DNA of 64,000 bases from Chryseobacterium vaccae (GTDB lineage: Bacteria > Bacteroidota > Bacteroidia > Flavobacteriales > Weeksellaceae): assembly GCF_009602705.1 (NCBI RefSeq), contig NZ_VSWH01000001.1, forward strand, positions 2,356,001-2,420,000. Reading direction: 5' to 3'. Below the pieces are notes generated by a model. It saw only the letters and a list, made by a program, of their open reading frames with translations. It was not told where the DNA came from and did no database searches. This document shows, in pieces, positions 35,381 to 44,788 of this stretch (position 1 is the first letter of the stretch; each line of letters begins with the position of its first letter). The position numbers were made by a program, and so were the translations under genes.

Positions 35381-36638
35381 AACTCATTTTATCATACTAT
35401 CTCTCGCATTATCTAACATAGCAGGGATGGTAAAGGCGCAGGAAAAAGAACTTTTACGTTTCGATGAATTTCTGGGACTTGTCGGAAAGAGAAATCTGAG
35501 CTATGCCGCTCAAAAATACAATGTAAATATAACTGAGGCTTCTGTTCAAACTGCGGGGATGTTTCCGGATCCTCAACTGGAAGCAGAAACAGTCAATAAC
35601 GGAGTGAATAAAAACATGGGTTATGTTTATGGGACATCCATTGGTTGGACCCTGGAACTGGGAGGTAAAAGAAAAGCGCGAATAAACCTCGCCAAAAATC
35701 AGTCAGAGCTGAGTAAAATACAGTTACAGGATTTTTTCCGAAATCTCCGGGCAGATGCCACTTTAGGATATATTGAAGCGCTGAAGTCTAAGGCTTTGCT
35801 CGAAGTACAGCAGGATTCTTATGAGAATATTTTGCAGCTGGCCAAGTCTGACAGTATCCGGTTCCGACTGGGAACCATATCACTGATTACTTCAAAGCAA
35901 AGTAAATTAGAAGCAGCCTCTTTGCTCAACGAAGTGTATCAGGCTGAAAGTTCCGAACAGCAGGCGTTGACAGGCTTATCTGTATTTCTTAGTGATAATG
36001 CAGTAACAGAAAGAGAAGTTTCCGGGGACTTTAATGCTTTCAACAGAAATTTCAGTGTTGACGACCTTTTGATCAAAGCATTGAATGAAAGAGCTGATTT
36101 ACTGGCTGCCAGACAAAATACCCAGGTGGCCAAAAGCCAGATAAGCCTTGAAAAAGCCAACCGTAAAATAGATCTGGGCATTAACGCCGGTGCAGAACAT
36201 CACACCGAAGCGACGAATGAAATTGCACCTTCACCCACAGTCAATGCGGTAAAACTAGGCCTTAGTATTCCCTTAAAATTTTCCAACAGAAGAAATGCAG
36301 GATTAAAAATTGCTGAAATGGTCCATTCTCAGGCAGAGGTTGAATATCAGCAGATTGAACAGGAAATACGGACAGAAGTCATACAGGCTTATCAACAGTA
36401 TAGGGCTACTCAAAAACAACTGAAACAATTCCACAACGGAATGCTTACTGAAGCCAAAAGTATTCTGGATGGTATTACCTACAGCTATAAAAGAGGGGAA
36501 AGTTCCATCCTGGAAGTCCTTAACGCCCAAAGAACCTACAACGGAATAAGAAAAGATTATTATCAGGCGCTTACAGATAACGCCGTCGCCCTGATAGAAC
36601 TGGAACGGAAAGCCGGAATCTGGGACATTGATTTCTAA
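35370..36638 (+). CDS. TolC-family outer membrane channel (CzcC-like)
   Basis: 422 residues. Signal peptide (ILSLALSNIAGMVKAQ), two outer-membrane-efflux repeats with long helices (LGKIV-free, helix-rich segments such as SYKRGESSILEVLNAQRTYNGIRKDYYQALTDNAVALIELERKAGIW at the end). The motif FPDPQLEAETVNNG and GTSIGWTLELGGKRKARI are usual for CzcC-type proteins. The start ATG lies within the last codons of the pump gene (11-bp overlap), so translation is coupled. Forms the outer membrane exit of the tripartite pump. Confidence 0.93.
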   Translation: MKIRTHFIILSLALSNIAGMVKAQEKELLRFDEFLGLVGKRNLSYAAQKYNVNITEASVQTAGMFPDPQLEAETVNNGVNKNMGYVYGTSIGWTLELGGKRKARINLAKNQSELSKIQLQDFFRNLRADATLGYIEALKSKALLEVQQDSYENILQLAKSDSIRFRLGTISLITSKQSKLEAASLLNEVYQAESSEQQALTGLSVFLSDNAVTEREVSGDFNAFNRNFSVDDLLIKALNERADLLAARQNTQVAKSQISLEKANRKIDLGINAGAEHHTEATNEIAPSPTVNAVKLGLSIPLKFSNRRNAGLKIAEMVHSQAEVEYQQIEQEIRTEVIQAYQQYRATQKQLKQFHNGMLTEAKSILDGITYSYKRGESSILEVLNAQRTYNGIRKDYYQALTDNAVALIELERKAGIWDIDF

Positions 36639-36652
36639 AAACACAGATCAAA

Positions 36653-36685
36653 AAAAGTTCTGAAACATATTGCTTCAGAACTTTT
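36653..36685 (+). terminator. Terminator of the mgtC-czc operon
   Basis: AAAAGTTCTGAA / TTCAGAACTTTT, a perfect 12-bp stem with a 9-nt loop, 15 bp after the last stop codon. Confidence 0.8.
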
Positions 36686-36736
36686 AAAGTTTGTTTAAAA
36701 TTATCCTGAATTCGGGTGAAGGAGTTTAAATATAAA

Positions 36737-36894
36737 AGGCTGGAAGATGGAGGAAGATGGAGGAAGAAGGCTGGAAGTTACTTTTAGTTATAGATACTGA
36801 AAAAAACCTGTAAAATCAAATTAGCTAAAAAAGAGGGCAAATTATTATTGATGGCCTTCAGAACCTCTCTCTTCCAGCTCCCAGCTTCCAAGCT
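36737..36894. repeat. GGCTGGAAGATGGAGGAAG repeat with inverted partner
   Basis: GGCTGGAAGATGGAGG AAG-rich units are repeated at 36738-36779, and an inverted relative (CTTCCAGCTCCCAGCTTCCA) lies at 36871-36890, about 90 bp away. The layout resembles a small non-autonomous element. The space 36639-36956 holds this and the terminator, no gene. Confidence 0.5.
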
Positions 36895-36956
36895 CTGTTT
36901 TTATTCCGAACTGAGGTTAAAATTAAGATCCTTTTCTTTGAGGATATATCCGGGAA

Positions 36957-37415
36957 TTATTTTTTTTTCAACCGGTCTTCATAAATACCAATCCATTCTT
37001 TCACCGTCATTTTTTTACTAACCTCAGCAATCAGTTCAAACGGAATATCATCCATTTTTTTGAACCGTACACAGGATTTCCCCATATCCAGTTTTCTTTT
37101 GGAATATTTAGGATATTCAGCGACAAACCAGTTCAGAAGTTCAGGTTCGGCATAGATTCCCATATGATAAAACGCGATAAAATTTTTCTGAGAGGCCAAT
37201 CCCATAAAAGGTAAAGGTGCCCCGGGTGTACAGTGGTAACCCTCGGGATACGTTTCAAGAGGAACATCCCATCCTACCATCCCATAGCTAACACCTTCTT
37301 TAAATCCTTCCGGAAGATTGTCACTGATGGTATCGAATAATTTTCGGAAGACTTCCTGTCTTTCTTCAGGAATCTTTGAGATATAATCTTCTACGGAGCT
37401 GGCGGCGATCTGCAT
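36957..37415 (-). CDS. DUF1801 domain protein (YdhG/CyaY-like fold)
   Basis: 152 residues, no signal peptide. DUF1801 pattern: VEDYISKIPEERQEVFRKLFDTISDNLPEGFKEGVSYGMVGWDVPLE at the start, ASQKNFIAFYHMGIY and GKSCVRFKKMDDIPFELIAEV later. Cytoplasmic; the family is small, widespread and without a proven role. Single gene. Confidence 0.85.
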   Translation of the reverse strand: MQIAASSVEDYISKIPEERQEVFRKLFDTISDNLPEGFKEGVSYGMVGWDVPLETYPEGYHCTPGAPLPFMGLASQKNFIAFYHMGIYAEPELLNWFVAEYPKYSKRKLDMGKSCVRFKKMDDIPFELIAEVSKKMTVKEWIGIYEDRLKKK

Positions 37416-37901
37416 ATTCAGTTTGTTTTTTTAGTTCCTCTAAAATAATAAAATTTATATTCTGATCTGAAAAATGATTCACAAAAAAGCAGCAGTACAT
37501 TACATACTGCCACCAGACATTATTTACATTAAAAAAACTTATTTTTTGACTGCTTTTACAGCAGATTGAAACATGTTTCTGAATACATAACAGCAAAATA
37601 TAATCCTGAATTCAACGCTTTCACAGCAGGTTAACTGCCTGCCTTTTCAAAAAAATATCAGAATAATTTGATTTTTACATTTTATATCAGCACTGTAAAT
37701 TAAGAAAAAAATTTAACATAAAGTCAAAATAATTGAAATACAATTATTTATTTCATAATAAAATTCTCATATCTCCATTAAAAAAGCACAACAAGAGTTC
37801 TATTAAAGGAAAGAAGAATAAACTGATACAGCAGGTCACCACCTCTTAATTTTATTATTGAGAAATTAAATCCTATTTTTGTCATACAAATTTTTTGAAC
37901 A
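37416..37901. other. 486-bp intergenic region
   Basis: Very AT-rich. It holds GCAGG-TTAAC-TGCCTGC, a small imperfect palindrome near 37626, and the promoter element of the aminotransferase gene at 37874-37881. I find no ORF with coding signs, RNA gene or strong terminator. Confidence 0.6.
37874..37881 (+). promoter_or_regulatory. -7 element of the aminotransferase gene
   Basis: TATTTTTG matches TAnnTTTG, 20 bp before the ATG at 37902. No clear -33 at 19 bp. Confidence 0.45.
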
Positions 37902-39107
37902 ATGCCGAATATTTCAAACAGAGCACAGCATATGCCGCCATCGCCGGTAAGAAAACTGGTTCCTTTTGCGTTAAGAGCTAAGCAGCAGGGAACTAAAGTC
38001 TATCACCTTAATATCGGGCAGCCTGATATTGAAACTCCGGAAACAGCCTTAAATGCTTTAAAGAATATTGATCTTAAAGTATTGGAATATGCGCTTTCTG
38101 AAGGTAATTTAGAATACAGAAAAGCCCTTACCGATTATTATCATACCTTAGGTTTTGAAGACCTTACACCTGATAATTTCATTGTAACCAACGGTGGTTC
38201 GGAGGCGCTTAACTTTGCTATTTCTACTTTATGTGATGACGGTGACGAAGTGATCATTCCTGAACCTTATTATGCCAACTATAACGGTTTCACCAGCACA
38301 TTCAACGTGAATGTAGTAGCAGTACCGTCTACCATTGATACAGGTTTTGCTCTTCCTCCGATCGAAGAATTTGAAAAAAAGATTACTGAAAGAACAAGAG
38401 CCATCGTTATCTGTAATCCGGGTAACCCTACAGGATATCTGTATACCCGTGAAGAACTTCAGAAACTGGCGGAAATTGCTTTGAAATATGACATCGTTGT
38501 GATCTCTGACGAAGTATACAGAGAATATGTTTACGATGGAAAACAGCAGATTTCAATTCTTGATTTCCCTGAACTGAGTGAAAACTGTATCGTGATTGAC
38601 TCTGAATCCAAGCGTTATTCTATGTGCGGGGTAAGAATTGGATGCATGGTAACCCGTTCTAAAAAAATACATGATGCCGCGATGCTTTTTGCACAGGCAA
38701 GATTAAGCCCGGTACTTCTGGGACAGATCGCAGCTACTGCAGCCCATCAGAATGACGGCGCTTACATCCGTTCCGTAAGGGAAGAATATACCCACAGAAG
38801 AAATATTCTGGTAGACCTTCTGAATGCTATTCCGGGAGTAATCTGCCCTAAGCCGAGAGGTGCTTTCTATTGTGTTGCTGAACTTCCGGTAGATGATACT
38901 GAAAAATTCGCGCAATGGCTTCTTGAAAAATACACCAACAAAGGTGAAACCATCATGGTAGCACCTGCAGGAGGATTCTACAGCGATCCTGAATTAGGTA
39001 AAAAGCAGGTAAGAATTGCTTATGTACTAAAAGAAGAAGATCTGAAGAGAAGTGCAGAAATCCTGAAAGATTCCTTAACTCAATACAGAAAGGAATTCAA
39101 TCTATAA
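37902..39107 (+). CDS. PLP-dependent class I/II aminotransferase
   Basis: 401 residues, fold type I. VYHLNIGQPDIETPETAL at the start is the substrate-binding Gly region; FIVTNGGSEALNFAISTL, IIPEPYYANYNGF, VICNPGNPTGYLYTREEL and VVISDEVYREYVYDG are the PLP ring and phosphate regions. SESKRYSMCGVRIGCMV contains the Schiff-base Lys (about residue 235), and VRIAYVLKEEDL the carboxylate-binding Arg. Aspartate/aromatic aminotransferase-like; the exact substrate is not set. Cytoplasmic. Stands before a lipoprotein gene and murB. Confidence 0.92.
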   Translation: MPNISNRAQHMPPSPVRKLVPFALRAKQQGTKVYHLNIGQPDIETPETALNALKNIDLKVLEYALSEGNLEYRKALTDYYHTLGFEDLTPDNFIVTNGGSEALNFAISTLCDDGDEVIIPEPYYANYNGFTSTFNVNVVAVPSTIDTGFALPPIEEFEKKITERTRAIVICNPGNPTGYLYTREELQKLAEIALKYDIVVISDEVYREYVYDGKQQISILDFPELSENCIVIDSESKRYSMCGVRIGCMVTRSKKIHDAAMLFAQARLSPVLLGQIAATAAHQNDGAYIRSVREEYTHRRNILVDLLNAIPGVICPKPRGAFYCVAELPVDDTEKFAQWLLEKYTNKGETIMVAPAGGFYSDPELGKKQVRIAYVLKEEDLKRSAEILKDSLTQYRKEFNL

Positions 39108-39134
39108 ACCTATTTACAATATACAATACCGGCA

Positions 39135-39611
39135 ATGAAAAATACGAGTCTGAACATCTTCTTCTCATGTCTTTTATTGCCGGTATTTTTTTCCTGTGAT
39201 AAGAAGGTTCCTGAAAAGAAAACAGCAGTCCATCGTCCAGACGATATTGTTTTCATCAGTATGTCTCATATCGGTGGACATTTGGGCAACTACAACATTA
39301 TAAAAGTGACCAGAGATTCTGTAAAAGCAGAACAAGGAATGACAGCCAACCAGACCCATAAGGAATGGAGCACTCCCATTCAGGCAGATACCTGGAAAAA
39401 GCTGACCGCTTCCATCAATGTGAAAGATCTGGATTATATCAAAAGTTCTCCAAGCCAACAGTCTGTGGACGGCATTGATGAAACCTTTCAGATCCGTACC
39501 CCGAAAAAATCCCATATTTATGTTAATTCTTTTGCAGATACAGTTCATTACAAACAGTTTCAGCAGCTGAAAGAACAATTAAATACCATTCTTCCTAAAG
39601 AATATCAATAA
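39135..39611 (+). CDS. Small lipoprotein of unknown function
   Basis: 158 residues with a lipoprotein signal (IFFSCLLLPVFFSC, Cys about 21). The mature part has ISMSHIGGHLGNYNIIKVTRDSVKAEQGM and WKKLTASINVKDLDYIKSSPSQQSVDGIDETFQI; no family recognised, but these patterns resemble small envelope lipoproteins found next to cell-wall genes in flavobacteria. It lies 27 bp after the aminotransferase and 4 bp before murB, so probably co-transcribed with them. Confidence 0.7.
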   Translation: MKNTSLNIFFSCLLLPVFFSCDKKVPEKKTAVHRPDDIVFISMSHIGGHLGNYNIIKVTRDSVKAEQGMTANQTHKEWSTPIQADTWKKLTASINVKDLDYIKSSPSQQSVDGIDETFQIRTPKKSHIYVNSFADTVHYKQFQQLKEQLNTILPKEYQ

Positions 39612-39615
39612 AAAC

Positions 39616-40629
39616 ATGCAAGAAAATTTTTCCTTAAAGCCTTACAATACTTTCGGCGTTGAAGCCAAAGCTCAATACTTTACAGAGATCACCAATCTTG
39701 AAGAACTGAAAGAAGCGATTACTTTTTCAAAAAAACACAATCTGAAACTTTTGTTTTTGGGTGGAGGAAGCAATATTCTGCTGACCAAAGACTTTGATGG
39801 TCTTGCCGTAAAAATTAGTTTAAAGGGAATTTCAGAAGAAGCCCTGAATGAAAATGAAGTTCTGGTAACGGCAAAAGCAGGAGAAAACTGGCATGAATTT
39901 GTGATGTACTGTCTGGAAAAAAATTACGGCGGACTGGAAAACCTTTCCCTGATTCCGGGAAACGTAGGAACCTCACCGATGCAGAATATCGGAGCTTACG
40001 GTACGGAAATAAAGGATGTATTTGTAAGCTGTAAAGTTTTGGATCTTGAAAACCTGGAAGTAAAAACCTTTGATCTTGAAGAGTGCAGATTCGGATATAG
40101 GGATTCTATTTTTAAGCAGGAAGGAAAAGGAAAATATGTTATCCTGGAGGTTACTTTTAAATTAACCATCAAAGAACATCATCTTAAGACGGAATACGGA
40201 GCTATCCGGTCTGAACTGGAACGTGAAGGAGTAGGAAACCCTACGATTCAGGACATATCCAGAGCGGTAATTCATATCAGACAAAGCAAACTTCCTGATC
40301 CGAAAGAAACAGGTAACGCAGGAAGCTTCTTTAAAAATCCAACAATTCCCCTTTCTCAGTTTGAAGAGCTGAAACAGAAATTCGAAAATATCCAAGGGTA
40401 TCCGAACGGTGATGTGGTAAAAGTACCCGCCGGATGGCTGATTGAGCAATGCGGATGGAAAGGAAAACAGATAGGCAATGCCGCTTCTCACAAACTTCAG
40501 TCACTGGTGATTATCAACGCGACAGGAAATGCTTCGGGAAAAGAAATTTTTGATTTTTCCGGTGAGATCATCCATTCTGTGAAAGAAAAATTTGGTATAG
40601 AACTCGAACGGGAGGTGAATATTATATAA
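39616..40629 (+). CDS. murB: UDP-N-acetylenolpyruvoylglucosamine reductase MurB
   Basis: 337 residues, type I MurB (E. coli-like) length. Reduces UDP-GlcNAc-enolpyruvate to UDP-MurNAc with NADPH and FAD in the cytoplasm. FAD-binding PCMH part: LKPYNTFGVEAKA, LLFLGGGSNILLTKDFDGLAVKI, LENLSLIPGNVGTSPMQNIGAYG. The Ser that protonates the product is in ETGNAGSFFKNP, and the C-terminal GWLIEQCGWKG motif fits type I. It complements murA at 21.7 kb but is in a separate unit. Confidence 0.97.
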   Translation: MQENFSLKPYNTFGVEAKAQYFTEITNLEELKEAITFSKKHNLKLLFLGGGSNILLTKDFDGLAVKISLKGISEEALNENEVLVTAKAGENWHEFVMYCLEKNYGGLENLSLIPGNVGTSPMQNIGAYGTEIKDVFVSCKVLDLENLEVKTFDLEECRFGYRDSIFKQEGKGKYVILEVTFKLTIKEHHLKTEYGAIRSELEREGVGNPTIQDISRAVIHIRQSKLPDPKETGNAGSFFKNPTIPLSQFEELKQKFENIQGYPNGDVVKVPAGWLIEQCGWKGKQIGNAASHKLQSLVIINATGNASGKEIFDFSGEIIHSVKEKFGIELEREVNII

Positions 40630-40691
40630 CAACATCTGGATATTATATAAAATTTTACAGTCTACATTTCTGACTTTTGTCAATTATTTTA

Positions 40692-40762
40692 ATTTATTCT
40701 AAATAAATTTTCTTCGCATTGGTATATTTTATACTTTTGCGCTCTGCTTATTTAGAATAAAT
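40692..40762 (+). promoter_or_regulatory. Inverted Fur-box-like sites flanking a promoter
   Basis: ATTTATTCTAAATAA (40692-40706) and its exact complement TTATTTAGAATAAAT (40748-40762) lie on either side of the -7 element at 40732-40739, one just upstream of the -33 region and one over the start site. The sequence resembles Fur-type iron boxes in AT-rich bacteria. It precedes a TonB-receptor operon, so iron-dependent repression is plausible. Confidence 0.55.
40732..40739 (+). promoter_or_regulatory. -7 element of the TonB-receptor operon
   Basis: TACTTTTG matches TAnnTTTG; start expected near 40746, leader about 20 nt. No exact -33 TTTG at 19 bp. Confidence 0.55.
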
Positions 40763-40766
40763 AAAA

Positions 40767-43517
40767 ATGGGAAGATTTTTACCTTTTGCTTTCTTTTTCG
40801 TATTAAGCTCACCGCTTATCTATGCTCAAAGTGAAAAACAGCAACTGAACATTACCGTTTTCAATGAAAATAATAAAGAACTTAACGGAGCCTCAGTTAC
40901 AGTAGATGGTATTTCTGCTACCACAGACAAAAACGGAACGGCTTCTGTGTCAGTCTCAGATGGTAAACATCATATAAGGATCATTCATTCCGATTACCAG
41001 GAAAAGGAACTCAGCGTTACAATTACTTCAGGACAGAATATTACAGTACAGCTTTTACCTGTTAACAAACTGGAAGAAGTAGTGGTATTTTCCAAGGAAG
41101 GAAAAGGTCTTACCACAAAGTCTATCATTAACAGACAGGCTATGGAGCATCTTCAGCCATCGAGTTTCAGTGACCTGATGGAGCTTCTTCCCGGAGGGCT
41201 GGCAAAAACACCCACCCTAAATGTTACCAACAGGGCTACACTCCGCGAAAATACAAGCGGTTACTCAGGAAGTGAATACAAAACCTCATCTTTAGGCATT
41301 CAGTTTATGATTGATGACAACATCATCAATTCCAATGCAGACATGCAGGTTTCTGTGGATACCCAGCAGTTCGGCAAAGCCGGGGAATATCGTGAAACGG
41401 CTTATTCCGGGATAGATATGAGAACCATTTCTACCAATGACATCGAAAAAGTAGAGGTTATCCGGGGAATTCCTTCTGCGGCATATGGGGATCTTACTTC
41501 AGGATTAATCAAAATAGAACGTAAGATAGGCAGCTCTCCCCTTCAGGCCAGATTCAAGGCAGACGGATTCAGCAAGCAGTATTATGTAGGAAAAGGATTT
41601 AAGATCACGGACAACTGGCAATTAAGCGCCAGTGCAGATTTCCTGGATTCCAAGTCTGATCCAACGGACGAGTTTGAGAACTATCAGCGTATCACAGCTT
41701 CCATTCGTTCAAAAAAAACATCTACCCTTTGGTCAAGGCCTTTGGAATGGAGATCCAACATTGATTTTTCTTCCAATATTGATCATAAAAAATATGATCC
41801 GGATAACGGATATCCTTCAACGGATAAGTTTGAATCCAATAATCAGAAGATCAGCCTTACCAATAATTTTATCTATCAGCTGGATAAAAATGCTTTCTTC
41901 AATAAATTAACTCTGAACACGGCTATCCGCCAGGGGTTTGAAAAGATCGAGCAGAGAAAACTGATTCAGCTTTCCGGTCCGAGATCATTCTCATTAGCTA
42001 CAGAACAGGGTGAAAACGTGGGATATTTTCCTGATTTGCGTTACATAACTGAATTTTCTACAGAAGGAAAACCGTTGGACATTACTGCTTTCTTCCAGGC
42101 AAACGGTACTAAAAAAACGGTGGGAATTACCCATCAGTACGAAGCCGGTCTGGACTGGAGATATTCAAAAAACAACGGAAGAGGACTTGTTTATGATATG
42201 AAAACTCCTCCGTCTGCAAATTCAGGAATAGAAAGACCCAGACCTTATAACGATATTCCGGCTTCAAGCCTGTTATCTGCTTTTGTAGGAGATCAGATGA
42301 GCTATTCCTTAGACCGTCATAAATTCACTTTATACGCAGGGTTGAGATTTTCAAAAAACATGGGCATCGATCCTTCTTTTGCCATCAGCAAAAAAGTTTT
42401 CACAGAACCCAGACTGAATTTCCAGTACAGCCTGCCTCACCTTACCATCAACAATTATCCTTTGAAAACGGATATTACATTGGGTTACGGACAGTTCTAC
42501 AAACGTCCTACCATGATGATGCTCTATCCCAACAAAGAGTATTGGGACTATACACAGCTGAATTATTACCACAATGATTCGCAGTACCGCTATGTGAACT
42601 TCATGACATATGTACAGTCAAGAGAGAACAAAGACCTGGAAGCGGCAAAAAGTGTAAAAAAGGAAATCAGACTTGATCTGAGCTACAGAAACCATGATTT
42701 CTTTATGGCTTACTTTAAGGAAGATATGGACAATGGTTTCCGTAAAATGAAACACACTGCTGTACATACTTACAAACAATATGATGCGACGCAGGTGGAT
42801 CTTTCCCAATGGGCCAACGGGCCGGATCTTACCAACGTACCTTATGAGCAGAAAAGCATCTTCGGGGAATATTTTGTGGATGAGAACGGAAGCCAGATTG
42901 TAAAGCAGGGAATTGAATTCGGATATACTTCACCAAGAATTAAGGCCATCAATACTAGGTTTACCCTTACCGGAGCCTGGTTTAAATCCCAATACAGAAA
43001 TTCCGTTCCGCTTACTTTCAAACCTAATGCTTCCATTGGACTGGGCCCATTCCCTTATTATGGAATTTATAAAAATGATGACGGTTATAATAATTCCAAT
43101 ATCAACTATAATCTTTTAATAGATACTTACCTGCCAAGCCTGGATCTGATTGTTTCCGCTTCTTTACAGGGAAGTATTTATGATCACAGCAGAAATGACC
43201 GGAGAATTGCAGAACCTATCGCCTATTACGGAATGGACGGTGTAGTTCATCCTTTCACCGATGCAGACAGAACAGATATCTATAAACAATGGCTGGTAAG
43301 AAATGTCTCGGTTACCGATAACATGGACAAACTGATGACGTTTACCATCACAGGAAATATAAAGGTGACCAAAAGTATTTATAAAGCTTTAAGGACTTCA
43401 TTATTTGTCAACAGGCTCTTCAACTACAGCTCGCCTTATGTTTTCAACAATGTAACGGTTTACAGAAAAGGAGCCAATACCCCGTATTTCGGGATGGAAC
43501 TGAACTACAATTTTTAA
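40767..43517 (+). CDS. TonB-dependent receptor with carboxypeptidase-like N-domain
   Basis: 916 residues. Signal peptide (FFFVLSSPLIYAQ), a beta-sandwich CarboxypepD_reg domain at ~25-95 (NITVFNENNKELNGASVTVDGISATTDKNGTA), plug ~100-230 (LEEVVVFSKEGKGLTTK, VEVIRGIPSAAYGDLTSGLIKI), then a 22-strand barrel ending in a typical aromatic C-terminus (YFGMELNYNF). Outer-membrane import of a TonB-dependent ligand, perhaps iron or haem; the ligand is unknown. First gene of a four-gene operon with DUF4876, DUF6850 and cytochrome-c-peroxidase genes, under Fur-box-like sites. Confidence 0.93.
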   Translation: MGRFLPFAFFFVLSSPLIYAQSEKQQLNITVFNENNKELNGASVTVDGISATTDKNGTASVSVSDGKHHIRIIHSDYQEKELSVTITSGQNITVQLLPVNKLEEVVVFSKEGKGLTTKSIINRQAMEHLQPSSFSDLMELLPGGLAKTPTLNVTNRATLRENTSGYSGSEYKTSSLGIQFMIDDNIINSNADMQVSVDTQQFGKAGEYRETAYSGIDMRTISTNDIEKVEVIRGIPSAAYGDLTSGLIKIERKIGSSPLQARFKADGFSKQYYVGKGFKITDNWQLSASADFLDSKSDPTDEFENYQRITASIRSKKTSTLWSRPLEWRSNIDFSSNIDHKKYDPDNGYPSTDKFESNNQKISLTNNFIYQLDKNAFFNKLTLNTAIRQGFEKIEQRKLIQLSGPRSFSLATEQGENVGYFPDLRYITEFSTEGKPLDITAFFQANGTKKTVGITHQYEAGLDWRYSKNNGRGLVYDMKTPPSANSGIERPRPYNDIPASSLLSAFVGDQMSYSLDRHKFTLYAGLRFSKNMGIDPSFAISKKVFTEPRLNFQYSLPHLTINNYPLKTDITLGYGQFYKRPTMMMLYPNKEYWDYTQLNYYHNDSQYRYVNFMTYVQSRENKDLEAAKSVKKEIRLDLSYRNHDFFMAYFKEDMDNGFRKMKHTAVHTYKQYDATQVDLSQWANGPDLTNVPYEQKSIFGEYFVDENGSQIVKQGIEFGYTSPRIKAINTRFTLTGAWFKSQYRNSVPLTFKPNASIGLGPFPYYGIYKNDDGYNNSNINYNLLIDTYLPSLDLIVSASLQGSIYDHSRNDRRIAEPIAYYGMDGVVHPFTDADRTDIYKQWLVRNVSVTDNMDKLMTFTITGNIKVTKSIYKALRTSLFVNRLFNYSSPYVFNNVTVYRKGANTPYFGMELNYNF

Positions 43518-43537
43518 TACAAAAAAAAATAAATAAA

Positions 43538-44761
43538 ATGAAAAAAAGAGTTTTACTACTAAGCTTAGCCGCTATGATGGCCACGACATTTACGGTAACA
43601 TCGTGCTCAAGTGATGATTTCGGAACCTCCACTACTCAAACCGGGGTTTTAACATTATCTTTCTCGGGTGAAAATATTTCATCTTATACAAGTTTAGATC
43701 TTGAGATCAAAGAAGTAAATACAGGAGCCGTAAAAAGAGAAAATATTAAAAATCTTAGTTCCTACTCTCTTCCTTTACCATATGGTTCTTATAAAATTAC
43801 GGTAAACGGTGCTGTGATCTCCGGCAACGAAGAAGTATCGGTGGGTGCTATGGCACAGACTGATATTGCCCTGCCTGCAACCAATCTTAATATTCCTCTG
43901 ATCATCAAGAAATTCCACGATGACTTTATCATTGAAGAAGTTTTCTTTACAGGAATTAAAACGGCTGACGGGAAAAACTACAATTCAGGGCGTTATTTTA
44001 AATTAACCAATAATACCAAAGAGGTACTGTACGCTGACAAACTGATCCTCGGACAGTCTGAATTCCTTACTACAGAGGATAAAAACCCAACTCCATACAA
44101 TGCGAACCTGTCATTCCCTGTAAAAGCGGTGATGGTACTTCCCGGTTCAGGTACTGAATATCCTGTACAGCCCGGAGATTTCATCGTTATTGCAGATAAC
44201 GCCATCAATCACAAGGCACAGACGAGTACCGCGTATGACCTTCATAATGCCAACTTTGAGTATCCTTCTACTAACCCGGCATTAGGACAGGTAGATAACC
44301 CTTCTGTTCCGAATGCAAAAGTGATCTACTCACAGATGAATTTCAATATGTTCTTCTTACATGACCGTGGTTTTGAAAGTTATGTAATCGCCCGTTTCCC
44401 GTTCGGTGAGACTGAAGACAGCTTCTTACAGAAAAATAAATACGATTATACTTACCAAAACAGCGCTGGTGGAGTGACTTCAAAAAGTGCTTACTCTATT
44501 CCAAACTCATGGATTATTGACGGAGTAAACAACAGTGTTTCCGCAAAATTTGCCCACACCCTTACTTCTGCAAGCATCGATGGTGGATGGACTTCCGTAG
44601 GAACGATTGATAAAGATCCTACCCGTTTCGGAAAATCGGTAAGACGTAAGGTAACCGGGCAGATGTCTAACGGTAAAAACCTTTACATGGATACCAACAA
44701 TTCCACGAATGACTTTGTGAAGGATTCTCAACCAAGTTTAAGAGACGGTATCGTTCACTAA
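43538..44761 (+). CDS. DUF4876 lipoprotein
   Basis: 407 residues. Lipoprotein signal with VTSCSSDDF (Cys about 23). The N-terminal third has an Ig-like beta pattern (SYTSLDLEIKEVNTGAVKRENI); the rest carries IIEEVFFTGIKTADGKNYNSGRYFKLTNNTKEVLYADKLIL and PVQPGDFIVIADNAINH, which resemble lamin-tail-like domains of the DUF4876 family. Probably a surface lipoprotein that works with the TonB receptor 20 bp upstream. Function not established. Confidence 0.85.
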   Translation: MKKRVLLLSLAAMMATTFTVTSCSSDDFGTSTTQTGVLTLSFSGENISSYTSLDLEIKEVNTGAVKRENIKNLSSYSLPLPYGSYKITVNGAVISGNEEVSVGAMAQTDIALPATNLNIPLIIKKFHDDFIIEEVFFTGIKTADGKNYNSGRYFKLTNNTKEVLYADKLILGQSEFLTTEDKNPTPYNANLSFPVKAVMVLPGSGTEYPVQPGDFIVIADNAINHKAQTSTAYDLHNANFEYPSTNPALGQVDNPSVPNAKVIYSQMNFNMFFLHDRGFESYVIARFPFGETEDSFLQKNKYDYTYQNSAGGVTSKSAYSIPNSWIIDGVNNSVSAKFAHTLTSASIDGGWTSVGTIDKDPTRFGKSVRRKVTGQMSNGKNLYMDTNNSTNDFVKDSQPSLRDGIVH

Positions 44762-44788
44762 GACACCGTCTGATATTAACAGCTAATT

